Part shown: one piece after another, positions 42,473-51,452 of the stretch
Numbering within the stretch: position 1 is the stretch's first letter
Layout: each line of letters opens with the position of its first letter
NCBI GenBank assembly: GCA_965203265.1
Contig: CBDBBV010000002.1
Span: 1,426,001 to 1,490,000, forward strand
Reading direction: 5' to 3'
Origin: JAHRAW01 sp965203265
GTDB taxonomy: Bacteria; Pseudomonadota; Gammaproteobacteria; Arenicellales; Poriferihabitantaceae
DNA: 64,000 bases
The notes under the pieces: generated by a model
Database searches by the model: none
The model's input: only the letters and a program-made list of their open reading frames with translations
Told to the model about the DNA's origin: nothing
Position numbers and translations under genes: made by a program

Positions 42473-44227
42473 TTATTCGTCCAAGAAAATTCTGGCCAGC
42501 CGGATTTCCTCGTAGGTGTATTTCCCGCCCAGTTCATGGTAGATGAGGGCAGCGCCGATCCTGCCCTGATCGCCCACTCCCTTCTCCCAACAAGCGGCAA
42601 TGGCGGCGCGCACGGCGTCCAGCGTTTTTTCGCCCGGCTTGACTAGCGAAAAATCCAGATCGGGGTAAATCGCGTAAATTCTGTCGATATGGGAAATAAT
42701 CGTGGTCTCCTTGAGCGCTCGCTGCTCGGCGATCTCGGCGATGCTGTTGCCCGCCATGATCAACGCTCTGGTTTCCTGTAGCGAGGGGGATCCTCCGCGC
42801 TGGGTGGATTGCCCATGTCGCCGGTTCGACTGTGCCGGCGTCGGCGTCGGTTCGTTGTCCATTCGTTTCTCGTTGCGCCGAATCTCCTGCTCATTGGTGG
42901 TGCCGCCGCTGCGTAGGATATGGCGGGCGAACTGGCCGTTCAATTCTTCATCGGAAATCTCGGCGATCTCCGCCTCCGCCTGCGCCGACAACGCCTGAAA
43001 TCGTCGATCGGCCTTGCCTACCAACCACTCCACCTGCAACGCGCGTTCGTTGAAATCCACAAGCCGCAGCCCATCCCAAGTTTTCACCCGACTGAGCGCG
43101 ACATATCCCTGACCGAGCTCGAACGCGCGGGACAAATTCATGGTCGCGCGATCAAGCGTCATCCCTTGAGACTTGTGCACCGTGATCGCCCAGGCCAAGC
43201 GCAGGGGCACCTGAATATACGACGCCACCGACTCCCCCTGCTCATCCAGCACGCTCCAAACCGCCGGTTTCGCCGTGACCATCTCCCCGCCGACGGTTTT
43301 CACCACCGGCCAACCCTTGTCGCCGAAACGCACCACGCTACCCAGGGTGCCGTTCATGTACCCCTGATCCGGGCTGTTTTTCACGAACATGACCTGCGCC
43401 TTATTCTTCAACTGCAAATCCTCTGGCGCCATGACGTATTTCCGGAGCGAATCCAGAACAACCGGATTACCCGTGGTCTTGGCCGCGAAATGGCGCACCT
43501 CGCCGGGCAATTTATCGAGTTCGTGCGCGTTGTTCATGTCCACATCGTCCTTGTGTGAGTACAGTTTCACCCCGCCCTCGCCGGAGCGCGCGTCCCACTC
43601 CCGCGTCTTTTGCGCGAGCGCATCCCGACAAGCGGCGGACACCTCCCCGGAGCGAATTTCATTGAGCAGCCGCAACAGATCGTCGTCCGCGTGGCGGTGG
43701 GATTCGGTCAGGTAGCAAATCTTGGGGTCAACCCCCAACCAGATGGGCGCCATGAAGGCGAGCTTTTGTTTGGCGGGCAGGTCATCCCGATCAACCGGCG
43801 GCAGTTGAAAAAAATCACCGGCAAAAACCACCTGTATGCCGCCAAAGGGCAAGGCGCTTTTCTTGAAATGCCGCAATATCCGGTCGATGCAGGTCAACGT
43901 GCCCGCCGACAGCATGGAAATCTCATCGATGATCAACACGCGAGTTTGCGCCACGCGATTGCGCACCGGTTTCTTCTTGGCGATGGCATCCAAGTCCGCC
44001 TCCAGCACCTCCCGGCGAATCCCCAGTCCGCACCAGGAATGCACCGTCATGCCGCCGATGTGGGTGGCGGCGATGCCGGTGCTGGCGGTAACCGCCACCT
44101 TGGCGTTGCGCACGCGCAAATAGCGGATGTAGCGATTCAACAGATGCGTTTTCCCCGACCCGGCCGAACCCGTCAAAAAGACATTCGCACCGGATTTCAA
44201 CACGCGAAAGGCGACTTCTTGCAGCAT
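42473..44227 (-). CDS. PIF1-like DNA helicase with C-terminal HTH domain
   Basis: 584 residues. SF1 helicase motifs: GSAGSGKTHLLNRY (Walker A, 20-27), TASTGIAATHIGGMTVHSW, VLIIDEISMLS, VVFAGDFFQLPPV, and late AWAITVHKSQGMTLDRATMNLSRAFELGQGYVALSRVKTWDGL. The C-terminal region (LQETRALIMAGNSIAEIAEQRALKETTIISHI) resembles the HTH_40 domain found at the ends of RecQ- and PIF1-type helicases. A role in replication-fork or G-quadruplex processing is likely from the family. The frame is open far upstream, but 44227 is the ATG that begins the helicase homology. Confidence 0.88.
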   Translation of the reverse strand: MLQEVAFRVLKSGANVFLTGSAGSGKTHLLNRYIRYLRVRNAKVAVTASTGIAATHIGGMTVHSWCGLGIRREVLEADLDAIAKKKPVRNRVAQTRVLIIDEISMLSAGTLTCIDRILRHFKKSALPFGGIQVVFAGDFFQLPPVDRDDLPAKQKLAFMAPIWLGVDPKICYLTESHRHADDDLLRLLNEIRSGEVSAACRDALAQKTREWDARSGEGGVKLYSHKDDVDMNNAHELDKLPGEVRHFAAKTTGNPVVLDSLRKYVMAPEDLQLKNKAQVMFVKNSPDQGYMNGTLGSVVRFGDKGWPVVKTVGGEMVTAKPAVWSVLDEQGESVASYIQVPLRLAWAITVHKSQGMTLDRATMNLSRAFELGQGYVALSRVKTWDGLRLVDFNERALQVEWLVGKADRRFQALSAQAEAEIAEISDEELNGQFARHILRSGGTTNEQEIRRNEKRMDNEPTPTPAQSNRRHGQSTQRGGSPSLQETRALIMAGNSIAEIAEQRALKETTIISHIDRIYAIYPDLDFSLVKPGEKTLDAVRAAIAACWEKGVGDQGRIGAALIYHELGGKYTYEEIRLARIFLDE

Positions 44228-44432
44228 GGGATGATGGTCGAGGGGGGTTTCCGGGTAGTGGATAGGCCGAGGATAACACCATTTCCGCGAAATCCCGAAA
44301 TCCGCCCGCCGGCAATACATCCCGAATTCAGGCGGTTTTCGCCGATGAATCGCACGAGCCGGAGGAATTGCACGGCGGCGCGGTTGGCCAGAGGCGAGGA
44401 GCGGCGGATGGGTTTCGCATTCCCCGCAGGGG

Positions 44433-44438
44433 TATAAT
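44433..44438 (+). promoter_or_regulatory. Putative -10 box for trpBA
   Basis: A perfect TATAAT lies 33 bases before the trpB ATG in the 243-base divergent gap with the helicase gene. The -35 (TGGGTT at 18 bases) is weak. Confidence 0.4.
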
Positions 44439-44470
44439 CTGCGGCAATTCATGTTCACCGGCTCATCCAA

Positions 44471-45706
44471 ATGACCGATTCCCCCCAGCGCGGCGCCGAA
44501 GCGCCGGAATCCTATCGTTCCGGCCCGGATGAACACGGGCATTTCGGCATATTCGGCGGGCGTTTCGTGGCCGAGACGCTGATGCCCTTGGTGTTGGAGG
44601 TGGAACTCGCCTATCGCCGCTACCGAGACGACGCGGATTTCAGGCGGGAGCTCGACTACTACGCGCGCGACTACATCGGCCGGCCCAGTCCGCTGTATTT
44701 CGCCGAGCGGCTGAGCGCGCAGTTGGGCGGCGCCAAAATTTATTTCAAGCGGGACGAGTTGAACCACACCGGCGCCCACAAGATCAACAACACCCTCGGA
44801 CAGATTCTGCTGGCGCGGCGCATGGGCAAGACGCGCATCATCGCCGAAACCGGCGCCGGGCAGCACGGCGTCGCCACGGCCACGGTATGCGCGCTGTTCG
44901 ATCTGCCGTGCATCGTCTACATGGGCGAGACCGACATCGAGCGTCAAGCGCCCAACGTGTTTCGCATGAAGTTGCTGGGCGCCGAGGTGGTGCCGGTAAC
45001 CAGCGGCACCGCCACCCTCAAGGACGCCATGAACGAGGCATTGCGCGACTGGGTCGCCAATGTGGACGACACCTTCTACATCATCGGCACCGCCGCCGGC
45101 CCCCATCCCTACCCGCAGATGGTGCGGGATTTTCAAACCGTCATCGGCCGGGAAACGCGCAGCCAGCTGCTGGAGCGGGAAAACGCCCTGCCCGACCTGT
45201 TGGTCGCCTGCATCGGCGGCGGCTCCAATGCCATCGGGCTGTTCCATCCCTTTCTCGACGAGGAATCGGTGCGCATAGTCGGCGTCGAAGCCGCCGGGCG
45301 CGGGCTGGAAAGCGGCGAACACGCGGCCTCCCTCTCCGGTGGCCAGCCGGGAGTGTTGCACGGCAATCGCACCTATCTGCTGCAGAACGAAGACGGCCAG
45401 ATCAATGACGCCCACTCCATTTCCGCCGGTCTGGATTACCCCGGAATCGGCCCGGAACACGCTTGGCTGCACGAAAGCGGGCGAGTCGAATATGTGTCGG
45501 TAACCGATCTGGAGGCGCTCGAGGCATTTCAGCTATGCTGCCGCACCGAGGGCATCATTCCGGCGCTGGAACCGGCTCACGCGCTGGCGTTCGTGGCGGA
45601 AGCGGCGCCGCGAATGGCCGCCGACCGCATCATCGTCATGAACCTGTGCGGGCGCGGCGACAAGGATGTGTTCACCGTCGCCGAGGCGCTCGGAACGAAC
45701 CTGTGA
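44471..45706 (+). CDS. trpB: Tryptophan synthase beta chain
   Basis: 411 residues. FGIFGGRFVAETLMPLVLELE-like opening, KRDELNHTGAHKINNTLGQ with the PLP lysine, ETGAGQHGVATA, and the phosphate-binding CIGGGSNAIG. TrpB condenses indole with serine to make tryptophan. It overlaps trpA by 4 bases (GTGA), so the alpha-beta pair is translated together. The usual upstream trpF is not here, and trpD is found alone at 52.4 kb on the other strand. Confidence 0.96.
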   Translation: MTDSPQRGAEAPESYRSGPDEHGHFGIFGGRFVAETLMPLVLEVELAYRRYRDDADFRRELDYYARDYIGRPSPLYFAERLSAQLGGAKIYFKRDELNHTGAHKINNTLGQILLARRMGKTRIIAETGAGQHGVATATVCALFDLPCIVYMGETDIERQAPNVFRMKLLGAEVVPVTSGTATLKDAMNEALRDWVANVDDTFYIIGTAAGPHPYPQMVRDFQTVIGRETRSQLLERENALPDLLVACIGGGSNAIGLFHPFLDEESVRIVGVEAAGRGLESGEHAASLSGGQPGVLHGNRTYLLQNEDGQINDAHSISAGLDYPGIGPEHAWLHESGRVEYVSVTDLEALEAFQLCCRTEGIIPALEPAHALAFVAEAAPRMAADRIIVMNLCGRGDKDVFTVAEALGTNL

Positions 45707-46548
45707 ACGCCGTGAACGCGAACTCACCGGCGCGCCTGCAGCGTTGCTTTGAAACGCTCAGGCGGGAAAAGCGAGCCGGGCTGGTCACCTTCGTAACCGC
45801 CGGCGACCCGAACATCGAAACCGCCACGCGCATCCTCCACGGCCTGCCCGAGGCCGGTGCCGACATCATCGAGCTGGGCATGCCTTTCTCCGATCCGATG
45901 GCGGACGGCTCGGCGATTCAGCTGGCCAACCTGCGCGCTCTCAAGTCGGGCATCACGCTGGGCAAGACCTTGCAGATGGTGCGCGAATTGCGCCGCCGGG
46001 ACGCTCATATTCCGGTGATACTGATGGGCTATTACAACCCCATCTACCGCTACGGCAACCAGCGATTCATCGACGACGCCATCAGCGCCGGCGTGGACGG
46101 GCTGATCATCGTCGATCTACCGCCGGAGGAGGACAATGAACTGTGCCATCCGTGCCTGACCGCCGGCCTGCACTGGATTCGCCTGACCACCCCCACCACC
46201 CACGGCGAGCGACTGGCGCGGGTACTGGCGCACGCTTCGGGTTTTGTCTACCACGTCGCCATCGCCGGCATCACCGGCACCCGCTCGGCACAACAAGCAA
46301 CCGTGCAACAAGCGCTCGCCCACATCCGCCAACACACCGACCTGCCCGTAGCCGTGGGCTTCGGCGTCAAAACCGCCGAACAAGTCGCCGAAACCGCCGC
46401 CGTCGCCGATGCGGTGGTGGTCGGCTCGGCGGTGATCGAGCGGATTGCGGATGGGGTTGCGCGGGGGGTTGGCGGGGATGAGATCGTCGCCGACGTGCAT
46501 CGGTTTGTGGGGGAGTTGGCGGGGCGACTGGGGGATAGGGGCAAGTGA
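45703..46548 (+). CDS. trpA: Tryptophan synthase alpha chain
   Basis: 281 residues. LVTFVTAGDPNIETATRILHGLPEAGADIIELGMPFSDPMADG contains the catalytic glutamate and aspartate, and PVAVGFGVKTAEQV ends the barrel. TrpA splits indole-3-glycerol phosphate and passes indole to TrpB. There is no ATG at the N-terminus: GTG at 45703 (overlapping the trpB stop) or GTG at 45712 serve as start. Its TGA in turn overlaps a GTG that opens the damaged methyltransferase ORF. Confidence 0.95.
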   Translation: MNAVNANSPARLQRCFETLRREKRAGLVTFVTAGDPNIETATRILHGLPEAGADIIELGMPFSDPMADGSAIQLANLRALKSGITLGKTLQMVRELRRRDAHIPVILMGYYNPIYRYGNQRFIDDAISAGVDGLIIVDLPPEEDNELCHPCLTAGLHWIRLTTPTTHGERLARVLAHASGFVYHVAIAGITGTRSAQQATVQQALAHIRQHTDLPVAVGFGVKTAEQVAETAAVADAVVVGSAVIERIADGVARGVGGDEIVADVHRFVGELAGRLGDRGK

Positions 46549-47635
46549 GGCAAACCGAGATTGAAATCGATTTTGCCGCAGATGCCGCCGGTGCCCGGTG
46601 GGCGAATCTTCACCGCCGAATGCCGGCGCCGCAGTATCTTGGCGCAAAATACAAACTCCTGCCGTGGTTGTGCGAGTTTGTTCCCGAAAGCGCGGACACG
46701 ATATTGGACGGATTTTCCGGCTCTCAATCGTTTTCCTTTGAAATGAAGAAGCGTAATTGCACCGTTCATTCAAACGATTTTCTCGGGTTCTGCCACGCGC
46801 AAGGCGTCGCGCTTGTCGAAAATAAACGATCCGTGCTGACGGATGACGATGTGGAACTGCTGTTTTGCGAAAATGCAAACCGCACCGATACCATGTTGCG
46901 TTTCAAAGACATTTTTTTCACGAGAAAGAATGCGTTTTTCTCGATAATTTTCGAGCCAATGTGGATTTGCTTGACTGCCCCTATAAACGCTCGCTCGCGC
47001 TAGCGGTCATATGCCGCAGTTTGACCCGCAAGACAATCATGGGGCACTTTGCGCATCTGCAAGCGATTCCATATGCCACTGATCCAGCACGGGTAAAACG
47101 CAATCCAAGCATCGCTCGACCAATTCGAGACCTGTTCATCGAGTTGCTTCCCCAATACAACACCGCAATTTTCGACAACAACAAGGAAAACAAGAGTTAT
47201 CGAAAAAATATCTTGGATCTTCTGCCGAATTTGCAGACCGGCACAATCGACCTTGCCTACTATGATCCACCCTATTGCAATAGCCACGCCGACTATCAGG
47301 CGTTCTACCATCTCCTTGAAACATTTGTGGAAAATTGGGGAAATGACGACAAACAATTCATCAATCGCAACCAACGGTATCACCCACCCCGATACAGCGG
47401 GTTCGACAAAGTAACCGAAATAGAAGATTCCTTTAGGAAACTGTTTGCCCTCTCCGATGAAATCCCATACTGGCTGATTAGTTACAATGATCGATCATTG
47501 CCAAAGATAGAAAAATTGGTGCATATGGCCAAACACCATAAACCTGTTCGCGTGGAGGAAAAAATCTATGTAACATCGCGCGGCGGGAAAGGCTCCGTTT
47601 CCGGGAGTCGGGAATACTTGATTGTTTGCGGTTAA
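46545..47635 (+). pseudogene. D12-class adenine DNA methyltransferase split by a frameshift
   Basis: Two overlapping frames together form one enzyme. Frame 1 (to 47003) has APQYLGAKYKLLPWL (SAM/motif X region) and ILDGFSGSQSFSFEM (motif I). Frame 2 (open from 46865) has DLAYYDPPYCNSHADYQAFY (motif IV, DPPY) and a C-terminal WLISYNDRS segment. The switch point is a run of seven T at 46912-46918. One extra T would give a continuous protein (KDIFFHEKECVFLDNF). It may be a real pseudogene, a sequencing error, or a rare slippage switch. The start is GTG 46545 or ATG 46620. It lies directly behind trpA. Confidence 0.8.
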
Positions 47636-47788
47636 ATGGAAAAATTCGATTACTACAAGAAGTTATTCGATTCCAATTCTACTATTGTGATGCTACGACA
47701 TGTTGTGTACCTAGTTCTTACTCCACCTGCAAGCTGTAAGGGGCAGACCCTTCGTTGTAAGCAAAGTTTATCACTACACCATTTCTAA
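47636..47788 (+). pseudogene. Truncated ORF after the D12 methyltransferase, possible restriction-gene remnant
   Basis: A 50-codon ORF begins MEKFDYYKKLFDSNSTIVM with its ATG touching the methyltransferase TAA. After about 25 codons it runs into the 3' end of the convergent lipoprotein gene and loses any natural look. In intact R-M units the nuclease often follows at this spacing, so this may be the surviving 5' end of one. No family can be assigned. Confidence 0.4.
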
Positions 47789-48089
47789 CAAGGACATCGA
47801 GTGTTTTGCTCTCACTAGTAGTTTTAACCTTCATTGTAATTACATAGCTTTGGGCTTCCGATACGCCCCTTGAATAGGTATAAACCCATTTCTCATCTTC
47901 ATCTGAAATGACCGTTTTGGTAAACGGCTCTCCAAACAAGGTGATGAGCTCTTGGCTGGTAGTCTCTCCCTTTACAATTTTTTGAACATCCGAACTAGAA
48001 AAATCCTTACCAACCGAATAAGAAGCAGTGGCACACCCGGCGAGAGAAAAAGCCAGCCCGAGAATTAAGAAATAAATACGAAATTTCAT
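47718..48089 (-). CDS. Small lipoprotein with SmpA/BamE-like features
   Basis: 123 residues. The signal peptide and lipobox are clear (MKFRIYFLILGLAFSLAGCA, cysteine at 19). The mature part has VQKIVKGETTSQELITLFGEPF, the short helix-turn-helix plus GxP feature of SmpA/OmlA-like lipoprotein domains, then beta strands. Exact role unknown. The start at 48089 has AAGGA 7 bases upstream; an open frame to 48170 overlaps leuD and lacks support. More AT-rich than the leu genes, like the methyltransferase remnant it converges with. Confidence 0.8.
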   Translation of the reverse strand: MKFRIYFLILGLAFSLAGCATASYSVGKDFSSSDVQKIVKGETTSQELITLFGEPFTKTVISDEDEKWVYTYSRGVSEAQSYVITMKVKTTSESKTLDVLVRNGVVINFAYNEGSAPYSLQVE

Positions 48090-48123
48090 CTTTTGATCCT
48101 TTGTTGTGAAAATACTAAGTAAA

Positions 48124-48765
48124 CTATATACCAAACAACCACGGCGCTTCCACTTTCCTTTTTTGCTCATATTTCCGGATTGAGTCCGTATGTTCCAAGG
48201 TCAGGGCGATGTCGTCCAGACCGTTTATGAGGCAATGTTTTCGGGACACTTCAATTTCAAAACTGATGATTTTCCCGTCCGGCATGGTCAGTTGCTGGTT
48301 AGGCAAATCCACCTGCAGTTTGTAACCGATCTCCTCCGCAACCTGACGAAACAGATCGCCCACCGTCTCCTCGTCCAACTCCACCGGCAGTATCCCGTTC
48401 TTGAAGCAGTTGTTGTAGAAAATATCGGCGAAGCTCGGTGCGATGATGCAGCGGAAGCCGTAGTCCAGTAGGGCCCACGGGGCGTGTTCGCGGGAGGAGC
48501 CGCAGCCGAAATTTCTGCGGGTGAGTAGAATTTTTGCGCCGTCATAGCGCGTTTCGTTCAGCACGAAATCCGGATTCAGCGGGCGCGCGCTGTGATCCAT
48601 GCCCGGTTCGCCGTGATCCAGATAGCGCCACTCGTCGAACAGGTTCGGCCCGAATCCGGTGCGTTCGATGGACTTGAGGTATTGCTTGGGGATGATCGCA
48701 TCGGTGTCCACATTGGCTCGATCCAAGGGCATCACCAATCCGTGCAAATTCGTGAAGGCGTCCAT
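48124..48765 (-). CDS. leuD: 3-isopropylmalate dehydratase small subunit
   Basis: 213 residues. GLVMPLDRANVDTDAIIPKQYLKSIERTGFG, LLTRRNFGCGSSREHAPWAL and IIAPSFADIFYNNCFKNGILP are the diagnostic stretches. With LeuC it isomerises 2- to 3-isopropylmalate in leucine synthesis. The ATG overlaps the leuC stop by one base (TGATG), so the subunits are coupled. The frame stays open far upstream inside leuC, which is only a shadow. Confidence 0.96.
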   Translation of the reverse strand: MDAFTNLHGLVMPLDRANVDTDAIIPKQYLKSIERTGFGPNLFDEWRYLDHGEPGMDHSARPLNPDFVLNETRYDGAKILLTRRNFGCGSSREHAPWALLDYGFRCIIAPSFADIFYNNCFKNGILPVELDEETVGDLFRQVAEEIGYKLQVDLPNQQLTMPDGKIISFEIEVSRKHCLINGLDDIALTLEHTDSIRKYEQKRKVEAPWLFGI

Positions 48766-50165
48766 CACCACGCCCTGACATCGTCGAAGTGGCCGGCCAC
48801 GGCAGCCGCGGCGGCGATCACCGGCGATACCAGATGGGTGCGCCCGCCCTGCCCCTGACGGCCTTCGAAATTGCGGTTGGAGGTGGAGGCGCAGCGCTCT
48901 CCCGGGCGCAGTCGATCCGCATTCATCGCCAGACACATGGAGCAGCCGGGATTGCGCCACTCGAAGCCGGCGTCGAGGAATATGCGGTGCAGTCCCTCGG
49001 TTTCCGCCTGACGCTTGACCAGGCCCGAACCCGGCACCACCAGCGCCTGCTTGATATTGGCCGCGACCTTCTTGCCGCGCACCACGGCGGCGGCGGCGCG
49101 CAAGTCCTCGATGCGGCTGTTGGTGCACGAGCCGATGAACACCAGATCCAGACGAATATCCGCAATCGGCGTGCCCGGCGCCAAGTCCATGTATTCGAGC
49201 GCCAGTTGCATGCTCTCGCGCTTGCCGGAATCCGCCTGTTGCGCCGGGTCGGGTATCCTGCCGTCGATGCCGGTAACCATCTCCGGCGAAGTGCCCCAAG
49301 TAACCTGCGGGGGAATCGCCGACACATCGAGTGTGAATTCGCGGTCGAATTCGGCGTCCGGGTCGGAACGCAGTTGCCGCCAGCCGGCCACCGCCCGATC
49401 CCACATCCGCCCAGTGGGGGCATAGGGGCGGCCCTGCAGATAGTCGATGGTGGTTTGATCCACCGCGATCATGCCCGCTCTGGCACCGGCCTCGATGGCC
49501 ATGTTGCAAATCGTCATGCGCCCCTCCATGGACATCGCCTCGATCACCGAGCCGGCGAATTCGATGGCATACCCGCCGCCGCCGGCGGTGCCGATCTCGC
49601 CGATGACCGCCAGCGCCACATCCTTGGCGGTTACCGGCGGGCGCAGTTCGCCTTGCAGCATTACCCGCATGTTCTTCGACTTGCGTTGGATGAGGCACTG
49701 GGTGGCGAGGACATGCTCGACCTCGGAGGTGCCGATGCCGAACGCCAGCGCGCCGAAAGCGCCGTGAGTGGAGGTGTGGGAATCGCCGCAGACGATGGTC
49801 ATGCCGGGCAGGGTCGCCCCCTGCTCCGGCCCGATCACGTGGACGATGCCCTGACGCGGGTCGCTGCGGTCGAACTCGGTGATGCCGAAACGCTCGCAGT
49901 TGCGCGCCAGCGTGGTCACTTGCAGTCGGGAAACCGGATCGTCGATTTCCGCGCCGTCGGTGGTCGGTACATTGTGGTCGGGCACCGCGAGGATGGTCGA
50001 GGTACGCCACGGCGCGCGCCCAGCCATTTGCAAACCGGCAAACGCCTGCGGCGAGGTTACCTCGTGCACCAGATGGCGGTCGATATAGATGAGGGCGGCG
50101 CCGTCTTCGGCGCAATGGACGACATGCTGTTGCCACAGTTTGTCGTAAAGGGTTTGTCGTGCCAT
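48765..50165 (-). CDS. leuC: 3-isopropylmalate dehydratase large subunit
   Basis: 466 residues, normal length. MARQTLYDKLWQQHVV opening, CGDSHTSTHGAFGALAFGIGTSEVEHVLATQ, and the [4Fe-4S] cysteines in FIGSCTNSR and NPGCSMCLAMN. Aconitase-family enzyme of leucine synthesis. It lies 78 bases downstream of aroC in the same direction and is coupled to leuD. No leuB or leuA is in the window. Confidence 0.97.
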   Translation of the reverse strand: MARQTLYDKLWQQHVVHCAEDGAALIYIDRHLVHEVTSPQAFAGLQMAGRAPWRTSTILAVPDHNVPTTDGAEIDDPVSRLQVTTLARNCERFGITEFDRSDPRQGIVHVIGPEQGATLPGMTIVCGDSHTSTHGAFGALAFGIGTSEVEHVLATQCLIQRKSKNMRVMLQGELRPPVTAKDVALAVIGEIGTAGGGGYAIEFAGSVIEAMSMEGRMTICNMAIEAGARAGMIAVDQTTIDYLQGRPYAPTGRMWDRAVAGWRQLRSDPDAEFDREFTLDVSAIPPQVTWGTSPEMVTGIDGRIPDPAQQADSGKRESMQLALEYMDLAPGTPIADIRLDLVFIGSCTNSRIEDLRAAAAVVRGKKVAANIKQALVVPGSGLVKRQAETEGLHRIFLDAGFEWRNPGCSMCLAMNADRLRPGERCASTSNRNFEGRQGQGGRTHLVSPVIAAAAAVAGHFDDVRAW

Positions 50166-50243
50166 GGATGAAAGGCGGAGGGTGGGTGTTGCTGGAACGG
50201 AATGATACCACGGCGCGCGCCGCAGCCGTAGCCGCAGCGATGG

Positions 50244-51305
50244 TTACCGAGGAATCTGCGCCCGATCGCGCAGGGCGTGATCCATCAACACCAATGCCAG
50301 CATGGCCTCGACGATGGGCACCGCGCGGATGCCGACGCACGGGTCGTGGCGACCGGTAACCACCGCCTCCACTTTCTCGTTGTCGAGGGTTACAGTCTGC
50401 ACCGGCTGGGCGATGCTGGAGGTCGGCTTGAAGGCGACCTTGACCTCGATGTTCTGCCCGCTGGAAATGCCGCCCAACACCCCGCCCGAATGGTTGCGCA
50501 GGAATCCCTGTGGCGTGATGGGATCGCGATTCTGCGAGCCGCGCTGGGCGACCGCCTCGAAGCCGGCGCCGATTTCCACGCCCTTGGCGGCGTTGATGCT
50601 CATCATCGCCTTGGCGATATCCGCGTCCAACCGATCGAACACCGGCTCGCCCCAGCCAACCGGAACGCCGCAGGCTTCCGCATACACCGCGGCGCCGATG
50701 GAGTCGCCTTCCCGGCGAATCTGGTCGATGAAGGCGGCGAGCTGCTCGACCACCGAGCGGTCGGCGACGAAGAACGGATTGTCGGCGACCTCGTTCCAGT
50801 TCTTTCGCTCGATGTGAATATCGCCGATGCGGTAGATGCAGCCGCGAATGATGACGCCGTACTGTTCGCGCAGGTATTTTCTGGCGATGCCGCCGGCCGC
50901 CACCCGCATGGTGGTTTCCCGCGCCGACGAGCGCCCGCCGCCGCGATAGTCGCGCCTGCCGTATTTCTGCTGGTAGGTGTAATCGGCATGGCCCGGGCGG
51001 AAGCGATCCTTGATCTTTTCATAATCCCGGCTGCGCTGATCCTCGTTGCGCACCAACAGGCCGATGGGCGTGCCGGTGGTAACCCCCTCGAACACGCCGG
51101 AGAGAATTTCCACGCGATCGGACTCCCGCCGCTGGGTGGTATGGCGGGACTGCCCCGGCTTGCGGCGATCGAGATCGATCTGCAGGTCGGCCTCGCTCAG
51201 CGCCAACCCCGGCGGGCAGCCGTCCACCACCCCGCCGAGGGCGGCGCCGTGGCTTTCGCCGAAGGTGGTGAGGGCAAATTGCCGGCCGAAGGTGTTGCCG
51301 GACAT
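50244..51305 (-). CDS. aroC: Chorismate synthase
   Basis: 353 residues. Signatures GESHGAALGGVVDGCPPGL at the N-terminus, GRSSARETTMRVAAGGIA in the middle, and HSGGVLGGISSGQNIEVKVAFKPTSSI near the C-terminus. It converts EPSP to chorismate using reduced FMN, feeding the trp genes also present here. It is divergent from the DMT transporter and upstream of leuCD. Confidence 0.97.
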   Translation of the reverse strand: MSGNTFGRQFALTTFGESHGAALGGVVDGCPPGLALSEADLQIDLDRRKPGQSRHTTQRRESDRVEILSGVFEGVTTGTPIGLLVRNEDQRSRDYEKIKDRFRPGHADYTYQQKYGRRDYRGGGRSSARETTMRVAAGGIARKYLREQYGVIIRGCIYRIGDIHIERKNWNEVADNPFFVADRSVVEQLAAFIDQIRREGDSIGAAVYAEACGVPVGWGEPVFDRLDADIAKAMMSINAAKGVEIGAGFEAVAQRGSQNRDPITPQGFLRNHSGGVLGGISSGQNIEVKVAFKPTSSIAQPVQTVTLDNEKVEAVVTGRHDPCVGIRAVPIVEAMLALVLMDHALRDRAQIPR

Positions 51306-51452
51306 GGAATCTCCGCGTCAAGGTCGAAATCGCGGCATTGTACCCCACCGCCGCCGCAGATGGCGCCAACCCCTTGCCCGCCGCCGCCGGTGAAGGCACT
51401 ATGCCCAACCCGAATTCCACTCGGCGCGCCACGCGCGTCAGGATGATTGGAA

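Noticed and set aside
44228..45472. Upstream extension of the helicase frame to about 999 codons
   Set aside because: The extra part is antisense to trpB and unlike any helicase N-terminus.
48789..50171. 460-codon plus-strand ORF
   Set aside because: Mirror frame of leuC, which has full-length homology on the other strand.
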